Below are positions 48,001-59,939 of a stretch of DNA of 64,000 nucleotides, one piece after another; within the stretch, counting starts at the first letter, position 1, and the number at the start of each line of letters is the position of its first letter. Source of the DNA: Pocillopora verrucosa (lineage: Eukaryota > Cnidaria > Anthozoa > Scleractinia > Pocilloporidae). The stretch spans positions 13,316,743 to 13,380,742 of the forward strand of contig NC_089316.1 of NCBI RefSeq assembly GCF_036669915.1, written 5' to 3'. Under the pieces are notes generated by a model, which was given only the letters and a program-made list of their open reading frames with translations, did not search any database and was not told the DNA's origin. A program made the translations under genes and the position numbers.

Positions 48001-51000
48001 AAATTAAATTATAGCCACCATATTTTAAAATGATACAGTGGAACCTCTCTTCAGAGACATCTCCATCACATGAACACAAATTTTGGTCCTCACAACAAAA
48101 TAGGCAGTTGATTACTTACAAATCTAAAAATGGTCCTCTGGGGTCAATTGCACTGTTTGGTATTTCAGTGCAACACCATTCCAGAAGAAACCTCTTTCCT
48201 AGATTCACTGTTCGCTGATAAGCAGCACGATCTATTAAGTAAAGAAACAACAATTCCATATGGAGACAGATATTACATCAGTCTAAAACACTACAAAATA
48301 CAATAATTACTGGCTATATTTACAACACAATATGTTTTCCTTTTCAATGAGAGTATAAACACAGAAGGATTAAAGTACAGTCACAGTTAGCCTACAAACA
48401 AGGCCTCATTTTGATCTACTTGGCACAAGCCTTTGACTGGCTGGGTCAAGCAGTGACCCCTGGCAAACCTCTCTCCTTCTCATCTCAAATCTTAACTCTT
48501 TAACTCCTATGAGACAAGACAGAATTTCTCCTCACAATATCAACCAGATAACTGATGAGAATAAAGAAAAATATCAATTTGGGGCTAATTGGTTGATCCA
48601 ATTCTAAATTCTCTGAACTAACAATATAAGAATTGTAGAGTTGACAGTTAGGAGAATTACAATTTTTATCTCAGAGTTAAAGAGTTAAAGCAGGGGAGGA
48701 GGGAAGGAAACACACAGTGAGTATAGACTAATTAGGGGTATCTTGGTACAAACTTATTTTCAAGGACACTCAACAATTTAATTCCGACTAGTGGATAACT
48801 ATTCAGCTGTGGTTAGCACACCCTTTCACTGCCAAGAGTGACCAGAGAGGAATTCCTCTTCACATCATTTTTCTGGCAGAAAGGCGACAAGAACAAAGAA
48901 ACAATAATATCAACTGAGGGATATTGTTTGATTTGACACCAAATTCTTGGAGCAACAATCATAATAAGTACAAGAAGACAAAACAGGGAATTTGAATCAA
49001 TTTCCAAGTATACTCCATGTTGCATCTTTCAGTAGCTGTACATTGTCCTGCTATGCAAACTTTTAATTTTTGACAATCAAACAGAGGTCTTCCCCAAAAG
49101 AAGACATAAGTCCAATGTTAATAAATTTCATAATTATGCAGAAGCCTGTGGGCATGCCCTCATTACTAGGGCTTTGGCACAAGCATTACTTTGCCCTAAG
49201 GAAAGCATGAGGCCTTTAAAGCAACTTGCAAGGTCTTCCAGGAGTCTAGAAGACTTAAGTTGCAGAACCCTAGCAAACCTCTCCTGACTTGTCTCAAATT
49301 CTTACTTCAACAGAGAAATGCATGTCCAAGGGCCATCTCCTAGGCTCATTTTACAGCTCAAATGACCATGCACAGGGTAATTGAACCACCCCTTGATTGA
49401 GTGATATCCAGATGAGTTGATTTGTGACGAAGGCACTAGCAGAATGTGCCAAATGTCATGTCAGCGACGACCATTTTGAATTTTGGCAATTGCGTGGAAC
49501 CTGCTTGGGAACTGGGTTGACGGAATCAACTAAATACTTTGCGTGGGATCTGGGGTTACCAGAAATAACTGTATACACTGAACTTGTGATAAAGAGAACC
49601 ACACGGTTTATCTAACGAACATGAAATGTGTTGATCATAACAACCAGACTTGAGAAGACAGCATTGCTTAAGTTGTTAGACTTGTACCTTTTTAGCTTTA
49701 TTTATGAAATTAAGACTGAAGAATTTACTCATCAACTTACAAATCAACTCATCTGGATATCACTCAACCAAGGGGTGGACTCGACTTGATGGGGTCGAAC
49801 TCAAAAAGTGTGGGGGTGAACATGGTATGAGGTAGGGGCAAACTTGATAGGGGGGGAAAGCGGTGGATACTGCACAGGGCTCCAAGTTCATTTTTTCAAA
49901 AAGTTGCCTTTCAGTGACTTTCAATTGAAAAAATATTTGCCATAAAAAATTTTTACTCACCCCAAAAACCCTCCCCCCCCCCCCCCCCCCACTTTTACTC
50001 CCAAATATTTTTTTAAATCTCACTTTTTTTAATGGATCTGTTGGTCACCAACTGGCAACTTTTTTCAAAATTTTAGTGGCCAAATATAATTTTCACTTGC
50101 CATTGCAACCAAAATGGTCACAGCTTGGAGCCCTGCTGCATGTCTCCATAGAAGGGCTGGGTTAGAAAAATTTAATTAATATTATTATAAGATAATAATT
50201 GTTATTTATAATTTTATCTCTGTACACAATGTATGTTACTCACTGGCACTGTGTATTTCAAAATGCAAGATAATAAGCCACAAAATGTCCAAGATAGATT
50301 TGAGTTTCCCACTTGCAATATCTGAATTCAAAATGATGGAGGAAAATATGATGAGCTACAACAACCATAATTTAACCTCAGCTGACTACAACAAAACAGC
50401 CTATTACAATCAGAAAAAAGGACATTCATCAAAGGTGATACCATTTTGAATTGTTTTAGTGAAAAATTAACTTCATCACCTTCCACTTGACAGCAGATGA
50501 CAATTCCTTTGACCTTCATGTAATCTATCACAAGCTGCACTGTTTGGTGTGACTGTGGCAATTCCCTGGCCTGTATCTGTGTTTTAGAGAATGTGTGATA
50601 TCAGTGGTGTAAATATGGTTAAAAAAAGATCTTCAATGAAAGTAATAAACTGCAAATGAAAATTAAGATCTCAAAAAGGTTACTTTGCAAGAGGAGGTTA
50701 TCACTCTCTTTGATCAAAGATGAGTTGAAAATTATAGTGTAACCTGTTGGCCTTGATTAAGTTCATATCCTGTGGTTGACTTGATCAACTGACTCAGTAT
50801 GACACCATCCTTTAAGTCATCTGCTAGGTCAGTAACTCTTCTGTTATCACCAACATCAGCTAAACAGCAATTCACCCAGGCCTTATATACCTACAAGAGA
50901 GTCATAAATTATGATATTTTAATGTCACTGTTAGTACATATAAATCCACACAGAAGCTCAGCTAAGTGTCTTTAAAGTGAAATTGTTTAACCCTTTGACT

Positions 51001-52208
51001 TCCTAGACTGACCAGCATCTACCTACAGTAATTTCTCCCTACAATATCATCCCTGAAAAAAACATTTGTGTACTGAGAATAAAGAAAATATGACACAAAC
51101 TGATGAAGCTCTTGATTGTTAAACAACTTCTCCTTGTGAGCACCCGAGGAAATGCATAGAGGACAGTATAGAGAATATGGATATTGATGTTAAGGGTGTA
51201 AAGGATCAAAATGGTTGTATTGAGGGTGGGAGGTCATAATAGAGATTAAGGATGAAAGAACAAGCTCAGAGTCTAAGTTGCTAGACTCTAATAAGGGTTT
51301 GAGGTTAATGCTCTCCTAAATTACTAAAAACAATGCAGTCGGTATTTCTACACCTTCCCTCCCCTTCCCTCACCTTAACGAGAGTCTTTACGACACCTGA
51401 AAATTTTTGTGAGTTGTTTTAATTAATAGAAATTTGAGTATTTATAGACACGTTGAATGTTTTTACTTAGCTCTGCAAGAAATCAGTGGAAGTGTTTTGA
51501 CAACACCAGATTGTAAGAAAATAAAATTTATAACTTCAATATTGTTCATTTTACAGAGTTCATAAATAGGCGCCAATAAAAGTAGTGCGGATACTACTTG
51601 TAATCCTAAATATAAATAGGGTGTATGTTAATACGTTAATTCTGCATTGCTTCTTCTGTAATTTATTTAATTTTAAGCTTAACGTCCGTATCTGATGAAT
51701 TGTTTTTATCTGAGGCCGGGGGTGTAATTGTAATAGTTGCCTTGCTATTCATATTTTTCATACATTCAGCAATGTTAATCCTTTCTCGGATCAGAACAGC
51801 ATGTTTCCTTAAAAGGCAGAACGATTTTGAAAATGTCACTATTTCGCCTGAGTTTCACATGACGCCAGCTTATCAATTTCAACCGGATTAATCGAACCTT
51901 CTTGAAGGGGTTATATAGCTATATGATGCCAAATAATTAAATTCTTCTCTTCGTAAGATGTGTTTCACCACGGAAACTAATACTTAATTGTTAACTCTTA
52001 ATGCTAGATCGCTAGATCGCTCCCGGCAATATGGAAATAATTTTTTCGCATTATGCTGTCTTGTATACAACCATTGCGCGCAAGAAGACAATGTAGCGTT
52101 CTTACTTATCTAGAAATAATTCGAATGTTTTTATAGCTCAATAATATCACGATAACCATTTTGACATACCTCAACTGGCGATCCAGATAACTTCCGATGT
52201 AATGCCAT
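36071..52208 (-). CDS. CH-domain, coiled-coil, tail-anchored protein (11 exons, exon 9 frame-disrupted)
   Basis: Exons: 52208-52170, 50890-50744, 50576-50480, 48231-48120, 47980-47902, 45183-45030, 44361-44300, 40949-40890, 39882-37464, 37311-37231 and 36343-36071. All have AG/GT borders and agree in phase from exon 1 to 9 and from 10 to 11. Residues about 14-62 (KAWVN, VTDLADDLKDGVILSQLI) are calponin-homology-like. Exons 4-5 (FLLEWCC, LQDGFLLTKLITKYCP) look like a second, shorter CH half. Exon 9 gives an acidic Ser/Thr-rich region, then heptad-rich coiled coil. Exon 11 ends in a hydrophobic stretch (LSLICIGVLTVIQSF) about ten residues from the C-terminus, as in tail-anchored proteins. A link between actin or microtubules and a membrane is a plausible inference. 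Exon 9 changes frame near 38834, 37935, 37815 and 37500. I do not recognise the orthologue. Confidence 0.65.
44043..44205. mobile_element. Fold-back MITE, family copy
   Basis: GCACTTTTTATCGATTTACC at the left and GAGAGAAAGTGCGGTC at the right bracket a hairpin (GAAAAGTTTGCAAACCACTT .. TTACAAACTTTCTC). It is intronic in the CH/coiled-coil gene, just 3' of exon 7. Relatives lie at about 53184-53318 and 61928-62095. Confidence 0.6.
45586..45993 (-). CDS. Possible secreted protein, open frame of 135 codons within an intron
   Basis: The frame starts with ATG and a strong signal-peptide-like segment (MKAAFFELSLAVTVLALSI, then TSSSC). The next residues (YLTNFNRQYAWDNSC) are reminiscent of the start of dermatopontin-like domains (NF...F...C). 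A RIWEAERKK stretch in another frame just downstream would fit the following motif if there were a frameshift. It lies on the same strand as, and within, intron 5 of the CH/coiled-coil gene. Homology is uncertain and it may be a relic. Confidence 0.3.
   Translation of the reverse strand: MKAAFFELSLAVTVLALSITSSSCSYLTNFNRQYAWDNSCHKFASISRENRKLQDMGGRKEKAAIHNKEILSIVSMFHATAQTASKFTLRRLHFISTQHSFEAILADRRTLITYQFRKWLSNDELSVIAIVVCLF
46353..46643. mobile_element. Non-autonomous DNA element, TACAGT ends
   Basis: It starts TACAGTCAACTCTCTCGTTA and ends GTAGAGATGACTGTA, forming imperfect inverted ends. Internally the phrases GCGGACACC, GTCCGCTTACG and TGTCCGCTTACGTAAG repeat in alternate orientations. About 290 bp, no coding capacity. 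A related end (ACAGTGGAACCTCTCTT) lies at about 48035. Confidence 0.6.
47315..47622. repeat. Imperfect (CAGA)n simple repeat
   Basis: About 300 bp of GACA/CAGA-type tetranucleotide repeats with interruptions, in intron 5 of the CH/coiled-coil gene. Long minus-strand open frames rich in Cys, Leu and Ser over it are an artefact of the repeat. Confidence 0.95.
49878..50136. repeat. Fold-back repeat with C-homopolymer
   Basis: GGGCTCCAAGTT at the left and AGCTTGGAGCCCT at the right are inverted. The arms contain TTGCC/GGCAA and GTGACTTTC/GGTCACC. An uninterrupted run of about 18-20 C lies at about 49972-49990. It resembles the element at 2.05-2.51 kb in layout. Confidence 0.6.
50891..52169. other. 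Intron 1 of the CH/coiled-coil gene
   Basis: AT-rich intron; no further gene supported. A 63-codon plus frame at 51700-51891 has a hydrophobic stretch but no other support. Confidence 0.5.
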
Positions 52209-55200
52209 TACATCTCGTAATTGAAAAGGCGCGATGTTCTCAACGGTTTGATTCTCAAGTCATCAACACCAAAATGCGACCAGCGAAATTTACGATCGGA
52301 CGCCAAATACAGCCAGTTGTTGTGGTGCAGCTATCACAATTATCAAACGTCAGCCCTTGGACGTAATACGATCTATGCTCAGTCGAGTGGAAGAAATTCT
52401 GGCATAACTTTCAAACGAAAGTTTTGAAAAATTCAAATGAGTTTGTTCAAGGTCCGTAAGAGCTCCCGCCTCGCTCGATTGAACAAAGCTGTCAATAAAT
52501 ACCGCATAAAACAAAGGATCATGTAACCGAAGAACAAAAACAGGAAATTAGGAAAATAATCACCAGCTGCTGGTAGTTGAGTAAGAGTTCAAAAGGTGTT
52601 CAACCCACACAACTGGCAGCTTTCATGAAGTCTTTAAAGATGTGGAGCGAATAAAATCCTGAATGGCGCGTTGTATTATATTGCGTGACAATTAGTCACG
52701 CAATCATACTATGGAAGATTTCTTAGTTGTTTGTTGTTTGAATTCTTTCAACTTTCAAAAACGATAGACATGAAGCAAAGTAGTTGCACAAACTAGGCAA
52801 AGATTTTTGAAAAAGAAAAAAATACTCACAACAGCAAAGATATTAAAACAACCACAGGAGTATAACGCATAAAGCGCAGCAGCGGAGCTTACTCATACGT
52901 AAGGAAATAAGTTTGAACCAACACCAACTTGTGCGACCGATGGATGGGACGCAAGACAAAAAGCTGGTGAACTATGGCCACTTTTAGAGCGTTATCTGTA
53001 TGCTCTTGTAATCATGGAAATGGTGGACTAGTCCAGTTTGTCGCATAAACAAACGCTACAGGTTATTCAGCTTAAAATTTGATAAAGTCAAGCGTGGCAT
53101 TTGAAAAGAGACCGCAAGAATCTGCTTCTGATGCCTAGTTTACAGGAAACTCTTTTCAGAACTGTGGTGCTGCTTGAATTGAAGTAACTACCACGCACGC
53201 TGTGAACGAGAAGAAAAGATTGTAAATCACGAGCCGAAGGCGTAGGATTTACAACTGATTTTTCTTGTGTTCTCCAAACACCCAAGCGGGTTTTTATGCT
53301 TGTAAACCGATAGAAAATGCTTAATGATCTATCAGAATACAGATTCACAGCTAATATCAGATACTTTTTTTTTTCTTCGGTCTGTCCTTGTTGTTTGTCA
53401 TGATACAGATGCACAAAATGTTTGCAAGACTACTCCGGACTAAATGAATGAAGGGCTAGACGTCAAACGCAGGTTGTGCCCTGCTGACGAACAAGAGAAC
53501 TGAGGAAGAAGAAGAAAAAGAGCACATGAGGAAAAAACTAAAACGATATGATAACTAAGAGGGCCTTTGAATGACCTAAACTAAGTTTTTTCTACTGGAA
53601 CTTTTATACACGTTTTTTCAAACATCCTATGGAAATATCCGTTCCATACCCCAACGCATGAAATCTCTACTGATTAGGATAATCCACTAACCAGTGCCCC
53701 TTTCGGCCGAAAGGAACGAAGCTCCTCGGTCATCGTCTCACTTTTTGACATTTTTGGGTATTCTGTTGATTTTTTCAGAGTCTGGTACAATTACAGTGAC
53801 ATCATAGTTATTGTGTGACTGGTGGAGTTGCGCTGAGTCTACTTTTCAAATTTAGAAAAATTGAAGAAGTCCCTTATAAATTATAAAACCTCGAGGACAA
53901 AATTACTAAATGCAGATTGGCTGAGACAAAGGACATTTTTCATATGTATATATTTTGGTAAATCCCCTGGAACAATTACTTGGAATGGAAAACTTAAAAA
54001 AAGGCTTAAGTTTGCCTAAAAGTATTATAATTTCATCGATGGCGAATGTTTCTTAGCAGTGATGGTGATGGTGATGTCATAGCCTGATCCACGATACTCA
54101 AGTGGAGTTCGACCACTCGTTTCACGAGTTTCGACCTTCAGTATCTAGTCTTTTGCATGTGAATAAGATGCAGATGGGTGGAATAACCCGTTTATTGTTT
54201 TCCTAGGGGGAACACACGGGTTTTAAACTACAGTGGCAAGTGACAAAATCGTGATCTGATCACGTGCATAAAGCGTGTAACGGACGTGTAGCGCTATTTT
54301 GTGCAAACTGCGTCACCAAACGTTTTCGCTTTCGCCATGTGAACTCGCTTGTGCAAGCCTTTCATTGTAAGGAGTTGCGTTTTCAAATGACATATGTGCT
54401 TCAAGCATGCCAAAGTCATATTATTATAGTCGAAGCTTTTGAGTTTCGGTTTCCTTTCTTTTGGAAAGCACGCAAACGATCGAACCCGTTTATCTAAATC
54501 ACCGATTCTATTTGTTGTGAAATAATAACAACTTATTTTAAAATCTTTTTTTACTTCTCCGGATGATGAACGAGCTACCCTTCCTTTTCTCCAACTGGCA
54601 ATCTCCCACTATAAGTTGATTACATCGACAGCTTCGAAACAGAAGTAATAAGATCTTTTTGCCGGGTCATTTTTGCCAGTCGTAGAAGCGCAGGGCAGGA
54701 AACGGATGCAAAGGACGTTTTTCTCAGAAACACTAATGTATAGAGGGACCATTACCTCTGAGACTTCTACATGAATCTGAATCCTTAACATTTATTTTTA
54801 GACTACGCGTTACAATAATTTATGAAGGGGGTTTGCCGCAATGGCGCAATAACTTGTGAAATATATCAGATTATTGCCCAGACTACAAATATTTCTGCTA
54901 TTATTTAGCGATTTCTATTTTCCTCATTTTCTATCTTTTAAGTTCTTTAGTTTTCTTCTCTTTTTGGCTTTCTATTCATTTAATCACTTTCCACTAAAAT
55001 AAGATCTTACAGATAGCATTTCTTATGCCAGATCACCGTGATTCAATGCCATTTATAATATTATCAGTGTCCCGGTATAAAGGCCAGTATAGGGGTCGTT
55101 GTCTCGAATCATAATTCTTTCATGCCTTATGGCTTAGATTGATATGTACGGGTACGTTAGCATCAATTAGTCAGCGGGAGGAACGTGTCGTTTCAAAGGG

Positions 55201-55746
55201 GCATGTAGCTATAATCTTCATCCTCTGTAATGTTTTTTTCCCGCGTATACACTTTAGCCCGATTATTGATTTGGGGAACTCATCGAAATTTATGGTAAGA
55301 TGATAGGACTCTTTGAGCGGTGTTTTTTTTCTGTATTGCGTTCACAACGTCCGAGGCGCATATTGTAATCACTTTTTCCCTCCGCTTCCAAAGATAAAAT
55401 TTCAATATTTTCGATCTTAAGCTGTTGCTACAAAAATTTTGTCTCTGGAACTAAAACGAAAAGAGTGTAGGTGATAGAATGAATGAAATAGGCGCGCGCA
55501 TGCACTGATGTAACAATGCACTTACATAACAATAATCCCCGGTACGGGTTATTCCAGTTTGATATCGTAAGGGGTTTCTCGGGAAATTTCCCTATATTGC
55601 GAAACGCTGACATTTAAGAGGAGTTGTTTCAACGCATGACAGTAATCTTGATAACTTTCGGTTGAACAACCGACCCTTCTAGACTACACTGAAATCTCTG
55701 GGAACATCAGGAGCTAAATTTACTATCATTTTGGATTCATTTTGAA
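52209..55746. other. Divergent promoter region between two large genes
   Basis: About 3.5 kb between the start codons of the CH/coiled-coil gene (minus) and the UBAN adaptor gene (plus). It should hold both promoters and 5'UTRs. It contains a fold-back element at 53184-53318. No extra gene could be supported, and no specific promoter motif was recognised. Confidence 0.45.
53184..53318. mobile_element. Fold-back MITE, family copy
   Basis: GAGAAGAAAAGATTGTAAATCACGAGCC and its imperfect mirror TTTACAACTGATTTTTCTTG, followed by TTCTCCAAACACCCAAGCGG and TAAACCGATAGAAAATGC. It belongs with the copies at 44.1 and 62.0 kb. Confidence 0.6.
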
Positions 55747-58700
55747 ATGGCCGGAGAAGTGGATTGCGACGCTCTGAAAGCCGAAAACGGCCGACTACGG
55801 CACACGTTGTTTGTGATGGTCACCGATAGACAGAAGATGGCGTCCAAATTAACGGGTGTTCAGAACCTTGGACAACAACTGCAGAAGAAAGAAATGGAGA
55901 ATAGTAATCTTAGAGAAAAAATTGAACGGATAGAAGGCTCTCTGGCGAGAGCAGAGAACAGAATAACTCAGTTAAGTCTTCAAGCGGGCAACGGCCAACA
56001 TTTGAGCGGCCAAACCGCCATTGTTACGCCAGGAGTTTCAAAGAAGGTTTTAGAAGCATTAACTCGCGATAATACAAGGCTAAAACAAGCTCTGGACCAC
56101 TTAACCAACAGAGGACCAGCCGGAGTTGATTTAGCAGTGGTAAGTGAAAGTATTTCTTTCTTTTACAAAGGGAGGAGTCAGTGAATCACAAATTTTAATC
56201 GCTAGGTAATAAAATGTTGTTTGTGCCGTGTGTACTTGTGTTTTTCTTATTCGGTTCGACTCTTAAAATTTCACGGAAAATCCCAAGTTAGGAGTACGAG
56301 AATGGATAAATATTCCTTCAGCGAATATTCAGCAAAATACTGAGCTTGAAATATCAGTTTCCTTTAAGTGTAAGATCTCTATTACTGGTTGGGAATTTTC
56401 CCAAACCTGAAACAAACAACGGGAAGGGCGCCACGCAGTCTCGAAAGAATCTGCTTTGCTAAGCGCCTTTCTATCTGCACGTATTCGTTCGTCTTCGCTG
56501 ATGACGAGGTTAGATCGTTCTCTTGTAATATTTCAGTAATAATAGCAAATGCTTTAACGAGGGAAGAGTTTTGAAATTTTGCTTTTCGTTGTGGTTTCCT
56601 TATGATGTTATATACATTTTTTTTTCCAGTAGAAACCGAAAGTAGGTAATTTGAATAAGGAAGGGTTGTTCTTGAGTAGGGGATTCCCCGTTGGTTTTAT
56701 CGCGTCCCCCAGTTGGTCGTTTTCAAGTTCCGGCGTGACTAAGGCTAGCTAGATGATCCAATAATTACGTGATATAGTTCTCGAACAGGTTTATGCTTGT
56801 TTCAGTTTTGCACGTTCATCATTACTTTTCAAAAAGTTTTATTTATTTTTTTAATTAATGCTTGAGAGGCAAAACTAAATGAAGCAAGTAAATTTTTTAA
56901 TGAGGCTCTTCAATAACAGTGGGTTAAAAATTGCTTATGCATCAGTTCAATAGTTCTTGATATAACCTTCTCAGAATCTTTCATATTTCCATTTTGTATT
57001 TGGAAGAGTTCAACCAATATTTTATTATAGACCAATAATGAAGTTAATTATATCCAAGTCAAATGAAAGTCTCAAGACAAAAATAAATCATGTCTGAGAC
57101 ATAACCCTGTTTTGAAAAGACAAGTGCTTGGTCTTTACACGGTCTAAAGTAAGATCTCTTTTTCATCTTGTTTACACCATTTGTTTACTTTTTTTAGCAA
57201 AAAGGCTTTTGAATTGTATATCATTTTGTTAATCAAACTCTCAATAATTTTTTGTTTCTCCAGGAAAATAAGGAACTACATGAAATAATCATGAACCTTA
57301 GAGATGAAAAGAACATGAAAAGCAACGAAGTAAAAGAATTAAAAACAGCTCTAAGTGCTGCCCATGAAGGCAACATTGAATTATTGAAAGGTCAAGTGCT
57401 GCGCCTCACTGCAATGGTCACAAAGCTTGAGAGAAACCTCAATGCCAAACAAGTGTTTTGTGAAACTGTGGTGACAGAGAATGATTCATTGAAGAATGAA
57501 TTACAGTCTCTTAGGGATGATAGGGTAACTAGAGTGAGAGATCTAAAGAGAGGACTGGGCCAACTGTCAACACAGCCAGATGTCCGTAGAATTTTGAACC
57601 AGGTGTATGATACTCCAGATGGAGACTCAGAGGTAAATAACCAAACCCAAGTAGTCTTTATCATCCTTTCTTTGTTTTGTACTATTTTCTAGTTCCTTTG
57701 TGTTTGTCTGAAGATGAAAATTGATTACTTTTTAATTGATTTACTTGTAACAAACAAGTATTTCTTTAGGAGCTCTATATTTTTTTCAAACAAAGATACA
57801 TTATAGTGGAATAATGAACATGAGAACACATTAGTAAACACAAAAATGTTAGGGACTGGTGGCCATGGTTTCTGTAATTTGTTGCTTGGAGACTCTTATG
57901 AATTTAGAATTTAATGACACAAATGATATAAAAGTTAACTAGATCATATTTTTGGTTAACTTTCTTTTCATATCTACATTACAGGAATATGCTTCTTCAG
58001 AAGAGCTTACCACGCTCAAAGAGGAGGTTTCAAAATTAACCAGGGAGTTAGAGGCTAAGGCTGCTGAGAGGGAAGAACTTATTCTAGAATTGAACAGAAG
58101 GGAGGAAGAACAGACCAAATCAAATGATCTCCACACTGCTCAGCTTAAATCTGTAAGTTAAGTTTATAAAAGTTATCTATGGTGAAGTTAATATGAGTTT
58201 GAAGCCTTGAAAAAGTTTTTCAAGCACTGAATTTACTTAGCATCAACTACTTTCATGTGATATGTTATATTCACACTTAAATCAGGTTTGACATCCAAGA
58301 CACTAACAGAGTTACATAGTGTATTTGTTATGTGCACACAACTTAATGGCAAGCAAAATAACCTGACAAAGTTGTTTGTAAAGGAATGAAATTTGACAAA
58401 ATAGAAAAAGACTTAAAATTTATGGTTGATCACCATGGTCCTTGTAAATAACATGTATGCACACAATTGAACTATAGAGACAAATTAGATGATTATACAA
58501 TGTGTTTCTCAGCGACCACTTTGACCTAAAAAATAAATTGTATCTCTACATCTATTGAGACTGTTACTGAAACCTATCTTTCTTTCATCTTTATTTTTAA
58601 GTTTGAAGAAGGGCAAGCACAGATGTTACGACAGCTACATGCATTGAGTGATGAACTAACAGAAGTGAAGAGAGATCGTGCAGAAAAAGATATACAACTT

Positions 58701-59939
58701 AAAGATAATGAGATGGAACAAGAACTCATGCGAAATGCAGTAAGTGAATGGTTGATATACTTTTGGCAAACAATTAGTCCAGGGGTTTATGCTCAGAAGT
58801 CAATTCTAAGATGTCTGATATGTTACTCGTACTTGTAAATTTTCAAGAAAGTTATGTGAAAGTGATGTTAATAAAATATTATTTCCTTTACAGCTTGAAG
58901 GCTATGAAAATGATTTTAAGATGGAAAGACAAGAGAAGGTCAAGGCCTTGTCAGATCGTGAGCAGGTGTCACGTGAAAGGGATCAATTCAAGCAACGTTT
59001 CGAACAACTAAAGCAGGAACACATTGGTTTGAGACAAAACATTGAACGAATGTACTCAGAAGCTCAGAGACAGGTGAGAGCCATAAACTTGTTTAAAGAG
59101 AAATGAGCTATTTCAGTATGGCAGTTGTGTTTCAGTAACTGTTCAACAAGGACAATTTGTTTAACAAGCAAGAGCTTCTCTATTTGATGATCCTTTCCTT
59201 TATTCTCATGACCTTAATGTTTGATTCAGAAGTGATATGGTAAGGAGAAATTAGATGCTTATCACTCTTAGGGGTTTAAGAGTTGAACAAGATTTTAGGG
59301 AATGAAAATGAGCTGGACATAGTTACAGGTATGTTGCCATAACTCTGTACTAATAAAATCATTCTTTGCATTGTTTGCAGCATGCCCAAGGTCAAAACAG
59401 ACTTCCAACTCCAAGCCGCCCATGTGCAGCTCAAGTTCAGGAACCATGGCAACAAGTACATGTAAGAATAATAAAATTTGTTCTAATCAACTTGATGTAA
59501 ACAATACAAAGCTCACAGATTTCCTTGAAAAAAGAGTTTTTATTCATGGCATAAGTGTATAGATCTTTTTTTTTTTGGCTGTAATAGAGATTCTAATGAA
59601 AATTGAGAGGCCTCCCATGAAACAGCCCCATATGCAGATTGTGTTTTTCGGTTATATCAGTTTGCTTATTTTCTTGTTTTGCTTTGTTTTTAATTATTGA
59701 TTAACATGACTTTGTTTGTTAATTCATAGCAAAGTCCAATGAGAGCTAGAGCTTTTGGAATGGAAGTGAAGGCTGATGGACCTGGGCCGGATGTGACAGA
59801 CTGCCCAACTTCTCCGCCGAAGGATGCAATGCGACGTTTTACCAGCCAAGGAAGTCAGTTGCAGTGTCCCAACTGTAGAAAACTTTTCCCTCATGATCTG
59901 CTTGAAAATCACATGAGAGACTGTACAGGAGATGATTAG
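55747..59939 (+). CDS. TNIP2: UBAN coiled-coil adaptor with CCHC zinc finger, TNIP2/ABIN-2-like
   Basis: Seven exons, all phase 0 with GT/AG borders, encode 512 residues: 55747-56139, 57264-57632, 57985-58152, 58602-58739, 58894-59073, 59381-59461 and 59730-59939 (stop TAG). The protein is coiled coil from about residue 8 to 416. Residues about 360-385 contain YENDFKMERQEK, the UBAN signature (DF..ER) that binds linear or K63-linked ubiquitin in ABIN, NEMO and optineurin. The C-terminus has C489-x2-C492-x11-H504-x3-C508, an NEMO/optineurin/ABIN-type CCHC zinc finger. QVFCETVVTEND in exon 2 resembles the ABIN-2 segment before its UBAN, which favours TNIP2 over NEMO or optineurin. Expected role: cytoplasmic ubiquitin-binding adaptor restraining or tuning NF-kB and related innate signalling. 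ATG sits in a good context (GAAATGG). Confidence 0.8.
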
